DNA of 55,533 nucleotides. Origin: Corallochytrium limacisporum (taxonomy: Eukaryota; Opisthokonta). Below the pieces are notes generated by a model. That model had not been told where the DNA came from. It searched no databases and saw only the letters and a program-made list of their open reading frames with translations. Location: contig PDIP01000056.1 of NCBI GenBank assembly GCA_002811645.1, forward strand, positions 75,999-131,531. The letters run 5' to 3'. The position numbers and the translations under genes are program-made. This document shows positions 37,781 to 47,066 of the stretch, piece by piece (the stretch's first letter is position 1; every line of letters starts with the position of its first letter).

Positions 37781-40700
37781 CTAGTTGTCGGCTTCGTCAA
37801 CAGGGTCCTGCTCCATCGCATCAGCCTGTGTCTCACCTTCGGCGGCGGATGGTTTCTGTTCTTGAGCGGACTGCTGTTCCTGAGTAGACTGTGGCTCTTC
37901 TTGATTGGGCCGGTGTTCTTGTTCCTGTTTCTTCTGCTGTTCTTCAACCCACTTTTCTGCCATCTCCGGGCCTGGCATATCCGGACTCGGTTGGTCCGGG
38001 TTGGTGGGATCTTTGATAACCATCATGGCGCTTTCCTCTTCTAGTTTTTCCTCCTCCTGCTCGTCTTCATCTTCGTCAATATCATCATTGTCGATTTCAT
38101 GTAGAAGTTCATTCTCATAGGCAGATAGAGAAGGGTCGACGATCCGCATGACGTGATCCACGGGAATGAAGGCACCCTTCGGCTTGAATTCAGTCTCGTA
38201 GCGACAGTCTGCGCAGACAAACAGCTCTAGATGCTTAGCACCCGGGTCGCAGGACTTGTGCGCGTACTGTTCGCATTGGGTGCACTGCAGGTACGGAGTG
38301 CTCTCGTCGTCTTTCAATCGCTGCACCTCCCCCATGTCGTAGGTTCTGCAGCAGATACGGCAATAGTGCATCTTGCGGAACTGGTCGGCACAATCCTCAC
38401 AGAAGAGTCTGTAAGTTTCTCCATCGCAGGTCTGGTTGATGGGCATCTTGATCTTAACCTTCTGCACCACCTTGCGACCGGAGCCGTCAGCAATGTCTGC
38501 TCCGTCGGCGAGAGCAGGGGCTGTCTCCGTGGCCTCGGGCTGCTGGTGTTGCGGCTTCTCGTTATTCTCCCCAGTGCCTTCAGCACCGTCAGCGGTTGCA
38601 ATGACAGTGAATTGTTTACCGCAAGAGTAGCATTTGGCAGAGCACTGGGGGCAGATGAAGTGGTCCGGCACGCCATCTTCCGGGTCAATCTTCTCCACTT
38701 CTTCCTTTCGGAGGCAACTCAGGTGATACCCACGATCGCACGAGCGACACAGGAACATGCTGTCTGCGTTCTGGCCACGCATGCAGACTGAACACACTTT
38801 GCAGCGACTGCATTGCCAGCGGTAGTCACGTATGTTGGGTACGAGACTGGCTTCCATGAGCATGCACGTCGGATGCGCGTACATTTTGCACTCAGAGCAA
38901 CGCACGATGCGCTCGGGTATGCCGAAGCGATTGCCAACTGTGGATTGACCACACTTTGCGCATGAAACAAATTTCTTAATCTTTGGATCAGGTTGCATCT
39001 TGGGAGGTACATTGAAGTCCTGCTCATCGATTTCTTCGTCTGCGATTTGCAGTGTTGTAGGCCTCTTAGTCACGTCGCCAAAATCAGCACTGGAGAGGAT
39101 CTCATGCCGGCGAAGGGCTGAGCGACGCCAGCGCTCAAAGTACTCCAGAGTGGCATCGTGGTCCGGTGCCATCTTCGGCGGCACCTTCTTCTTGTCCTCT
39201 TCCTCGGATTCTTCATCGACAGCAATTGCATACGTCTGATCAACCACCTCATCATTGGTCTCTGCCCGTGTGAGTTTGCGGTACTTGCCAAAATACACAC
39301 TCTCCACCGCAGGGGCATGCAAACGCACGCCAAGTCCGACCAGGGTTTCCAGGGCATTGTTCTGATACTGTTTGGGTAGCAGAGCTGCATAGTGTTTTGC
39401 ATCTCTGGCTTGTTCCAAGGACTGTTGCTCCGCTTCCTTCACTTGTTTCTTCTCTGATACCACTACAGTATTTGCGTTCTCTTTTGTTTCCTGATCGACA
39501 ATCTCCGGGACATCCTCTGGTTTGATGATGGTGTTGATAAGTTGGTGGCGAGGGTATCTGCCAGGGAAGTGGAAGGCACGGGTCATTGGGTCAAAACCAT
39601 GGGTGCGATCAATGCCACGAATGATACCAAGTTTGGCATTGTACTCGACCGCCGTATTGATGGCCTGGACCATGTTTTGACGTCTGGTGGATTCATGTCC
39701 TTTGCGTGGCCGTCCGATGCCACGGCCTCCAGTATCCGATTCTTCTTCATCGTCCAGGAACTTTAATTGTCCAAGAACCTGTGCAGCGATGGCCTCCACG
39801 CGAGCACTCTCCATTCGTTCACGATCCATAGCTTCGTCATACTCACGTTGATCACGGAACCCGCGCCTTCCAGAGCGCCGAGGACGATCTGTGCTCGTTG
39901 TGACGCCCAAGGACAGAGACCCGGTACCGATGCGAATGCGTGGAGTGGTGTAACTCGTCTGAGGGAGGATATCAGAACTCAGGAAGGCATCGAAACGTCT
40001 GCGAGGTGGGCCCTTCGGTGTGATTGGCCGGTTCGGCTTAGTATGCGCCTCCTCGGGCAGTTGCTGCGGCTTGCGCATAGCCTCATGTCGAGTCGGAAGC
40101 GATCCTTTGCCATTCCTAGCGTACTCCTCCAGTTCAGGATGTTCGTTCTGAATAATGTTAACTACATCGTCCGCGTAGAAAATCAAAATACGATTCGTGC
40201 GCCATGCCTTCCTGCGCACTACACCAATGTCAAACAGGTATGCCTTCTCAGGAATTTCAGCTTCTCGCCAACGCAAATGTGGAAAAGTCATGACAATCGA
40301 ATTGGTCTGTAGGATGCGACGCAAGGTGGTACCCACGATCCATTTCCGACCGGCCTGGTCCTTCCAGCAAAACATATGTTCACTGCGCCACTCGTTGTTG
40401 AAATCATCGTCCGGTACTAGAGGGATTTGTTCCTCATTAATGGCGGGCGCCCCAATCTTGCCCTCTGGAATGTAAGCAGGCCGACGTACAAATCCATCCG
40501 ATCCAACAATGGTACCATCTGGACCAACATTTCCCAACGCTGGATTCAACTCAAATCTGCTAGATGACGCTGTGGTCATATCCATTGGAACGTCGTCCAT
40601 CGGGTCGGCGATAGAGCTCTCCACTTTAGCCACCTGCGTTGCTGGCTGAGCAGGAGGTGGCTGCTGTGGTGGGACCCGAGCCTTAAGAATCGATGAGCGC

Positions 40701-41200
40701 GGTGTCGAACTAACTGACGCCTTCGTCTTTTCCCGAGGTGTATCCTCGTCAGGTTCCTCTGGTGCGAGTTTTAATCGCACGGTTTTCTGTGACCGCGGCG
40801 TCTCCTCACTATTGCTGGCAACAGAGTCCCGACGACTGGCCGGTCTCATTGCACGCTTTCGCTTTGGAGCTTCCATGGGAGTGACTGTCTCTACCACAGC
40901 GTCCTCCTCCGGTTGGCGACGCTTTAGATTGGACCGGGAGCTAATCCGGGGGGTGGAGGACTCTTCACTTGCCGGTGCAGACGACCGTGAACTGCGACGC
41001 AGAGACTTTGGTTCTGTCTGCGGTTCTGCTGCCTTAGTGCGGGAAGATCTCCGCCCAGTACTGGGAGGCTCTGCAACGTTCTGCTCACCACCGTTCTTGG
41101 ATCTCCTTGCGCTGCTACGCGGTTGTGCCGTGGCTTCGCCATTTTCTACGGCGTCGTCGGCAGCAGATGACGCGCGGCGTGACGACCGCCGAAGTGACAT
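37781..41200 (-). CDS. Multi-PHD-finger chromatin protein, family not assigned
   Basis: 1139 residues, intronless. N-terminal 130 residues repeat Arg-Arg-Ser-Ser motifs (RRSSRR, RRSSRT, LRRSSRSS), basic and disordered. A conserved-looking globular block at about 265-360 (NNEWRSEHMFCWKDQAGRKW..., then VVRRKAWRTNRILIFYADDV) matches no domain I can name. About 742-845 holds a tandem PHD with the double-PHD arrangement seen in DPF/PHF10 and KAT6: CAKC, VRCSECKMYAHPTC, WQCSRCKVCSVC, FLCRSCDRGYHLSC, CPQC. A further Cys pair (CYSCGK) and a last PHD (CRICCRTY...CTQCEQYAHKSCD...CADC) lie at about 860-1000. The tail is acidic then Gln/Glu-rich. Double PHDs read acylated or unmodified H3 tails, so a subunit of a remodelling or acetyltransferase complex is likely but unproven. 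Confidence 0.8.
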   Translation of the reverse strand: MSLRRSSRRASSAADDAVENGEATAQPRSSARRSKNGGEQNVAEPPSTGRRSSRTKAAEPQTEPKSLRRSSRSSAPASEESSTPRISSRSNLKRRQPEEDAVVETVTPMEAPKRKRAMRPASRRDSVASNSEETPRSQKTVRLKLAPEEPDEDTPREKTKASVSSTPRSSILKARVPPQQPPPAQPATQVAKVESSIADPMDDVPMDMTTASSSRFELNPALGNVGPDGTIVGSDGFVRRPAYIPEGKIGAPAINEEQIPLVPDDDFNNEWRSEHMFCWKDQAGRKWIVGTTLRRILQTNSIVMTFPHLRWREAEIPEKAYLFDIGVVRRKAWRTNRILIFYADDVVNIIQNEHPELEEYARNGKGSLPTRHEAMRKPQQLPEEAHTKPNRPITPKGPPRRRFDAFLSSDILPQTSYTTPRIRIGTGSLSLGVTTSTDRPRRSGRRGFRDQREYDEAMDRERMESARVEAIAAQVLGQLKFLDDEEESDTGGRGIGRPRKGHESTRRQNMVQAINTAVEYNAKLGIIRGIDRTHGFDPMTRAFHFPGRYPRHQLINTIIKPEDVPEIVDQETKENANTVVVSEKKQVKEAEQQSLEQARDAKHYAALLPKQYQNNALETLVGLGVRLHAPAVESVYFGKYRKLTRAETNDEVVDQTYAIAVDEESEEEDKKKVPPKMAPDHDATLEYFERWRRSALRRHEILSSADFGDVTKRPTTLQIADEEIDEQDFNVPPKMQPDPKIKKFVSCAKCGQSTVGNRFGIPERIVRCSECKMYAHPTCMLMEASLVPNIRDYRWQCSRCKVCSVCMRGQNADSMFLCRSCDRGYHLSCLRKEEVEKIDPEDGVPDHFICPQCSAKCYSCGKQFTVIATADGAEGTGENNEKPQHQQPEATETAPALADGADIADGSGRKVVQKVKIKMPINQTCDGETYRLFCEDCADQFRKMHYCRICCRTYDMGEVQRLKDDESTPYLQCTQCEQYAHKSCDPGAKHLELFVCADCRYETEFKPKGAFIPVDHVMRIVDPSLSAYENELLHEIDNDDIDEDEDEQEEEKLEEESAMMVIKDPTNPDQPSPDMPGPEMAEKWVEEQQKKQEQEHRPNQEEPQSTQEQQSAQEQKPSAAEGETQADAMEQDPVDEADN

Positions 41201-42055
41201 GATATGTTCAAGGAATTGCTTTTTATTCCCAGATATTATTATATATCAACCACAATACCCATGGTGCTCTACATTACAGGAGATGTTAAAAACTATTACA
41301 ACCCCGATTGTTCCAGAATCCGATATTCCTTATCACTTCGTAGTAGGAAAGGGACCGCCTACGCTCCCAGTACTCAACATCGACATAAATACCTCACATT
41401 TCACTACATGAATGTTCAAATGATCATACTCTTTGCCACAACCGCCAGCAAGCGGTTGAGAATGCAACTATGAAGGTAACACTGAGACCTCCGTTTAAGA
41501 TTTTCCCGGCGAATTTTTCAATTTTTCTCTCCCCCTCGGCCATCTGACCTGCCTACCTCCCTGTTTCCCCTCCCCCTCTACCCTCACCCGCCACAGTGAA
41601 AACAACGCTCTGCTTGGCCACACAGTACTTTCAGTATCGACCCCATGCGGGGCGGCATTGTGTGGCCTGGGAGAGGAGAAGGGGGGGAGGCCGAACAGCC
41701 ACAAGGAGCGCACAAAAAATTGATCCTGCACCTGAACACGGTTGGGGACCCGTGCTGGAACTTTCGCGCGCCCCGCCGGGAGGGATATTGCGAACATCGG
41801 AGCCCCAATCGGATCCAGTGGAGTACAGTGGCGATCACTGCCAAGGGAAGACAATCAGAGCTGCATTGAAGAGAAGCCATGGGATGAGGCAGACGACAGA
41901 TATTTTGTGTGAAAGGCCAACAAAACCACAATAGCCATACATTGTATGTTGTTTGTAGATGGGTTTATGCTTCAAATTATGTGAAAGTAAGATGTGAAAG
42001 GAAAGCAGGATGGTGCACCGGAGCAGCTCAAAACGAACGCTCCACACCGAGGTCA
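41201..42055. other. Intergenic region upstream of the multi-PHD gene
   Basis: About 850 bp. It carries a C-rich polypyrimidine tract on the plus strand (41520-41590) and a G7 run (41682-41688). No coding was recognised. Confidence 0.5.
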
Positions 42056-42142
42056 GAGTCTTCGGTCAGGCATCAATCTACAGAGGTGGTGATATGAATA
42101 ATTCACCAGAATTTTCTCTGTCGCCGTCATAATATGAAACTC
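42056..42142 (-). ncRNA. SECIS element in the thioredoxin reductase 3' UTR
   Basis: On the minus strand, ATGAC (42130-42126) and TGAT (42075-42072) form the UGA/GA quartet. Above it CAGAG (42120-42116) pairs with CTCTG (42085-42081), then an unpaired AAAA (42115-42112), then an upper stem TGGTGA (42108-42103) with TCACCA (42092-42087) and an apical loop. This is the layout of a form 2 eukaryotic SECIS. Below the quartet, GAGTTT (42142-42137) pairs with AGACTC (42061-42056) with one wobble. The stem just above the quartet is imperfect. It lies about 110 nt past the UGA, a workable distance, and would recruit SBP2/eEFSec. Confidence 0.75.
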
Positions 42143-42199
42143 CAAAGGACTTCCGGAAGAACTCTTGGTCTTGCTCAGCTAGTGCACGACATCCCATAC

Positions 42200-42232
42200 G
42201 CCCTTACGCTCTACAAGTGAGAACGTAAGGGC
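42200..42232 (-). promoter_or_regulatory. 13-bp hairpin just after the Sec codon (SRE-like)
   Basis: Transcript reads GCCCTTACGTTCT, loop CACTTGT, AGAGCGTAAGGGC: 12 Watson-Crick pairs plus one G-U, with a 7-nt loop. It begins directly after the TAA stop, 6 nt past the UGA. Position and strength resemble selenocysteine redefinition elements described for some selenoprotein mRNAs, which stall ribosomes and favour UGA recoding. It could alternatively be an mRNA stability element. Confidence 0.6.
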
Positions 42233-43855
42233 TTAACCTCAGCAACCTGTCACAGAAATGTCAGCACCAGATCTCTTCGTGAGCTCCATGGTGGTGAACC
42301 ATTCTGCATTAGTGGGGTGGATACCGACCAGGTCATCAAGGTGTTCCTTTGTGCCGCCCAGGATGAGTGTCATACCGAAACCTTGGATAACCTCTCCGGC
42401 GTTGGGTCCGAGGAAATGCATACCTACGATGCGCTCATTTTCGGGCAGAAGGGTTATCACTTTCATGTAGCATTGGTTATCAGGTTTCTTCGGGACTGTA
42501 TACTCCAAAGGCTTAAAGTATGTGTGATAAACCTCAATGTTGTCCTCACCGTACTTGGCGATGGCATCCTCTTCGGCTAAACCAACACATCCATATTCAA
42601 TCGGTGTGAAGACAGTAGTGGGTACATGACCGTAGTTCATACGTTTTTTGCTCTTGCCAAACAGACGTTGAACCAGAAGGCGACCAGCTTTGATAGCCAC
42701 CGGGGTCAACTCGAGCTGGCCCACAATAACATCTCCAATTGCGTAGATGTTGTCCACATTGGTACGCTCTTCGGAGTCGACGGCAATCTTTCCGGACTTG
42801 GCAGTGTACTCTACACCAGCCTTCTCTAGGCCAAGTTTGTCGGTGTCTGCCTTACGACCGATGGCGAACAGCACAGTGTTGCACTTAATGCTGTCCGCCA
42901 TAGCGTCAGCACCAGCGTTTGTCTCCTTGTAGAAGACTTCCAGGTCTTTCTCACCATGGGACTGAACCTCTGTCGGCACATATCCACGCAGGAACTTTAC
43001 ACCATGTTCAATCATATAAGCGGTGATCTGTTCAGCAATTTGCTGATCAAACCCACGAAGAGGAATACTGCGCATAATGACCGTCACATCGAGACCGAGA
43101 CCGGCCAGGAAACCCGCACATTCGAGAGCAACGTACGAGGCACCTACGACAACAGTTTTACCGGGAGATTCCACCAGAGAGAATAGGTCATCGGATGAAA
43201 TACCGTACTCTGTGGCTCCAGGAATGTCAGGATACGTGGGGCGACCACCGACAGCGATCAAAATCTTGTCAGCTGTGATGGTTTGCTCTTTCCTGCGGAA
43301 CTTTGCATGTACGGTATGTGCGTCGATGAAACTTCCGTAGGCGTTCATGTACTCAATCTTGCGGGTCCGTAAAGCAACGCGATAGCCCCAGTTCAGGCTC
43401 ATAATGTGGTCTTGAACATTCTGTACCATATCTTCCCAAGAGTGGCTTATTTTCTCCTGATCCGCAAACTTCCAGCCGAACCTTGGGGCATCCTCCTTGG
43501 CCAGCTCTCCCAGCAGAGATGCTTGGTGCATGAGCTTTTTAGGGATGCAGCCGACGTTTACACAAGTACCACCAAGGCCCCAAGACGTTCCCTGTGGAGT
43601 GGGGGTCACGAAGTCTAACAGAGCAACCTTGGCACCCAAGTCCGCAGCCTTCTTACCCGCTGCTAAACCACCGGAACCACCTCCAATCACAATAAGGTCA
43701 TAGTCGTAGCCGTGAGGCAGCCTCTCTACCGTACCATTGGTGGCTTCCCCATTGGCGACACTTCCATTTGCGGCACCGTTGCCGAAAGAGATTGGAACAG
43801 CTGCCATTCCGTGACTGTTCTGTACACTTCGTCGCTTTTGTGGACTCTCCTCCAT
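42233..43855 (-). CDS. TXNRD: Thioredoxin reductase, selenoprotein (UGA at 42239-42241 = Sec)
   Basis: 540 residues including Sec539, starting at the first ATG (43855); the frame extends further only from a GTG. FAD/NAD(P)-disulphide reductase fold: [16 protein letters not shown] (FAD), redox pair CVNVGC (about residues 97-102), second dinucleotide motif [17 protein letters not shown] motif NIYAIGDV, and HPTNAEWF with the catalytic His near the C-terminus. The apparent end is ...SVTGC-TGA, but the next codons are GGT and TAA, giving Gly-Cys-Sec-Gly-stop, the exact C-terminal redox motif of animal TrxR. The SECIS and SRE-like hairpin downstream support recoding. It reduces thioredoxin with NADPH. 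The first 50 residues are a Ser/Asn-rich extension with no glutaredoxin domain. Ordinary gene callers will truncate it by two residues. Confidence 0.95.
42239..42241 (-). other. UGA codon read as selenocysteine
   Basis: In-frame TGA between TGC (Cys) and GGT (Gly), followed by TAA. This reproduces the conserved GCUG end of high-molecular-weight thioredoxin reductases. Confidence 0.9.
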
Positions 43856-45672
43856 GCCAGAATTAGCGCCCTTCACCGACCAATCCGGGATGTCTATCTA
43901 TTCGTTACATGTGTCAAATACCTAGGAAGGCATGTCATTGTACTGTTATAACAAGTTGTGTTTACATTGGCCCGCACACACGCACACACACACATACACA
44001 TCTCGGCCACAGTGAGCTGGTGGCAGTTCCAATGTTGGCACTGAACATATTACAAAAATGTTACCCTCAGAGGTCCTACTGTACATTGGGACGATGGCCT
44101 GTCCGCATGCAGTCTTTATCATCCCTCGCCCGAGATAACACGGGGACATGGCGTCAAATACATCAGAAACCGAAGATGGTATGATCAACTCTTCCTTTCC
44201 TGTCATTCGCACTCTAAATACTGGCAGTTTGATTTTTTTTCTCTTGTTCCCGAGTGTTCGGCCTTTTTTCCCCTCTCGGGGGGGTGTGTCCCTGCATCAA
44301 CAACCGTCACGCTCTCTGATGGGCCCAGCTCATATCGATGCACATAATGAGCGACCAATCTTGTGCTTGGCTGGCCCGCTCGATTGGGTTGTGGACAGGC
44401 GATGGGGAGGACGGGTATAGTAACAAAGTTGTGGGGCCCCTGGTAATGGCGCGAAGAGATGCTGTTAGAGGCTTGGGGACGGTTCATTTGCTTGGTTGAT
44501 CTGCCGCCGATCGGTGTGTGGTACATTTACATCCTCTCTTCGCACTCGACGTAAGAGGCACCGAGACAGGAACGTCCAAGGGGATGGATCTGCGATATGG
44601 GTTGGGGGCTTAAGCAGCCGGAAATAGCACACGAGGCCGAAGTAAATTGCTGGCCGTAGACGACGCGCAGCAGGCAAACCCCTGTACTGAGGTGAGGCGT
44701 CGGGAGTAAGTAAAGCAGTGTTCCTGTTCATACCCAATATATAGGTCACAAATGCAACTGTAATCGCTCTATTAACCAGGAACTCTTCTGAGCGGAGATT
44801 AAAGCAACGATGGAAGGACAGTAGCAAATTTTTATCAAGGGGTGATGATACTACTGGTTTCGAATCACAGTGCAGGTTACCCCACTAGACTGCCGTTCAA
44901 TCGACATGCTCGCTGGGGTTCATTTTCGCAAATCTCCGTATAAATTAACAGAGTCGGTGCAGTGGCCACAGGAGCCAGGCGAATTGCTGATTCGGGCAAG
45001 GATGCATGATTTGCGCAGTCGTTCAAAGAAGTCTTCTGCATCACTGAGTCCTTTCCATACTTCGCCGATACTAAGCCCAATAATTGGGCGAGTGATATGG
45101 TACCTCCCAGTCTCGCCCTCGACTACCGCACCGAGAGCCATAGCCTTATGGCCCCCTTTTCTTTCACACACAGAAGCCCTCGAACACTGCGCGCTCTTGG
45201 CTGTTTCTATTAAGACCGAGGCCTTAGAGTTGGTGAGGCGGGAGGTCGACCCGTTGGTGAGAAAGGGAAATCCCCCTCCTCGGCACAGGGGCCCCCCCCC
45301 TTCGTCTTCGAGGTCGGGGAGGGGCGCCGAACGAGAACGAATTTGGCCTCAGATAGGAACAAAGCACGAGAATAGTACACTTTGGAGCTATAGCGTCCAG
45401 CCCGGGAAGGCGATATGAGCGATGACCCTAGTGGGTTTCCTACCTAGGAGTATGGACAAAATGAAGCAAATTGACAGGCGCGGTCATAACGCGAGTACTG
45501 CTATGTGCTATTCCTAGGTGATGCTGGTATGTGAAGCTTGATTCTAAAGCAACGCAGCCAGTCCGCCTAATAAAAAAATCTAAATACAGACACGAGCTGA
45601 GACAATTCTTATGAGACTGGCAGGGGCAAGAAAAGAGGGAAGCGAGAATCAAACCTAGAACCAATCTGAACT
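43856..45672. other. Divergent intergenic region, thioredoxin reductase / claudin-like gene
   Basis: 1.8 kb, the longest divergent gap in the window. It holds a (CA)-rich stretch (43974-44000), a C10 run preceded by G4 (45288-45300) and scattered GC-rich tracts. A plus-strand ATG at 44148 followed by a GTATGA...GGCAG segment looks like a short exon and intron, but the downstream sequence is not coding. No gene is called. Confidence 0.5.
43974..44000. repeat. Imperfect (CA)n microsatellite
   Basis: CA repeats interrupted by G and T, in the promoter region between the thioredoxin reductase and the claudin-like gene. Confidence 0.7.
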
Positions 45673-46320
45673 ATGTCGTTTACGGAAGAATCATCTGTGC
45701 GCCATATTTGGACGGCGACTATTTTCATGTGCCTGGCTGCTGTTGCTTTCAGTGTGGCGATGGGCACTTCTGAATGGACATACCAAGTTTACAACGGGAG
45801 TTTCCTGAACTACGGAATTATGGAACATCGGTACTTCGGACTCTTCGATCTGTGCATCGACTTTGCCACAGAAGATATATCTATCCTCAAATGCGCACGG
45901 GCTATGGAGCCCTCTGGCTGCACCTACAAGTTCGAGGATGTCGTCATTGCCGGCATTCCAATTTCCCAAACTGTGACTCCCAAGAGTTGTGGAATGCTGC
46001 GACTGGTTCGTGGTTTCGTTTTGGGTGGTTTATTGATGGGTGGTTTCTCCGCAGCAACAACCATTGCCCTGGCTTTTGCGCGCAACACCTGGGGCACTGC
46101 AGTGTACTACTTCAGCGTCGTGTCCACTGCATTGACTGCCACATGTGGTGTCCTGGCCATGCTCTTCTATGTCTGGTTCAGCAGTGACAATGGTTGGGGT
46201 GACGACTACGGATACAGCTTCGCTTTGTGTTGCCTTGGATGGATTCAGGCCAGTCTTTCGACCATCAGCCTCATGCTTGCAGGAAAGCCTCAACGGTCAG
46301 AGTACATCGTCCTTGCCTAG
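45673..46320 (+). CDS. Claudin/PMP22-like tetraspan membrane protein
   Basis: 215 residues, intronless, with four hydrophobic segments at about 12-30, 108-132, 144-170 and 180-203. The long first extracellular loop contains W (SEWTY), then GLF and a later CID...C pair, which follows the W-GLW-C-C signature of the claudin/PMP22/EMP superfamily with Phe for the second Trp. The ends are short and cytoplasmic, and a YIVLA C-terminus could act as a PDZ ligand, as in claudins (often ..YV). In animals the family makes cell junctions and membrane specialisations; a fungal branch (SUR7/PalI) organises membrane domains. The signature supports the superfamily, not a true claudin. Confidence 0.65.
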   Translation: MSFTEESSVRHIWTATIFMCLAAVAFSVAMGTSEWTYQVYNGSFLNYGIMEHRYFGLFDLCIDFATEDISILKCARAMEPSGCTYKFEDVVIAGIPISQTVTPKSCGMLRLVRGFVLGGLLMGGFSAATTIALAFARNTWGTAVYYFSVVSTALTATCGVLAMLFYVWFSSDNGWGDDYGYSFALCCLGWIQASLSTISLMLAGKPQRSEYIVLA

Positions 46321-47066
46321 AGATCGCAAGTATGTTAACAAGATAAATGAAACATGATCGATAGTCTTAGATATCCAACATCTTTGACGCCCAATAGAAA
46401 CTAGTCTACATAAAAATTACAAGCTAACCATATGAGTCTTTGAAGGACATTCCCGTGTCACAAATCGCCTGCGGAGAATGCTCCAATGTGAGACCAGCTG
46501 GCGGGCGTAAAATAGAAATGTCAGTATGTCAATTATATACATAAAACGATAAATTTTGTATATTTATAAGTATCAGTATATCATATATCCCACCTATTCC
46601 AAACCCCGCTTTCGTCTGGCGCTATGGCAAGTGCCCGGGAGACCCGCACTCTTACGCCCTTTCCTGTTTCCGATCCACTCTCTTCCCCCTTCTCCCTTCT
46701 CTCCCCACCTCGGCGACCCGTACAGTTCGAAAGTGTGCCCGCGAGCGGGTGGGTACCAGTTTCAGAGAAAGCTGAAATTCCCCAACCATTGCGCACACGT
46801 GAGGAAGTGCAAGGGCTTCAGGTGCAGCGTGCAGGCGGGCGAGTGGCGATTGTCGCACTCAGCATTTTGATTCCATTCTGTCTATTGTCTGATACAGCTA
46901 TTCAGGACTAATTCAGGAGACACTTGTAGGATATTTCATACTCTAAACGGTCAGAAACAAAGAAATACACTTTAAACAAGGCCAATTAGACTGAATCATG
47001 CGGCTAGTCAACTAGATCGACGGGGCATGGTTTCTAGTCAAACTCGCGAGGTTATACACAACAGAC
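46321..47066. other. Intergenic region upstream of UTP20
   Basis: About 750 bp. AT-rich on the left (including 46530-46580), then a C/T-rich tract (46650-46720). A 95-codon plus-strand open frame at 46624-46911 has a low-complexity translation and is not called. Confidence 0.5.

Noticed and set aside
39767-40312. 181-codon open frame on the plus strand
   Set aside because: Antisense shadow of the multi-PHD gene.
43856-43876. Seven extra N-terminal codons on the thioredoxin reductase frame
   Set aside because: They begin with GTG; the first ATG is at 43855.
44148-44206. Short exon-like start (ATGGCGTCAAAT...) followed by a GTATGA...GGCAG intron-like segment
   Set aside because: Sequence after the supposed acceptor is T-rich and non-coding, so no gene can be built.
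44848-44880. Possible tRNA T-arm (GGTTTCGAATCAC)
   Set aside because: No matching acceptor, D-arm or anticodon stem could be found around it.
46624-46911. 95-codon open frame upstream of UTP20
   Set aside because: Pro/Ser-rich from the underlying polypyrimidine tract; no family resemblance.
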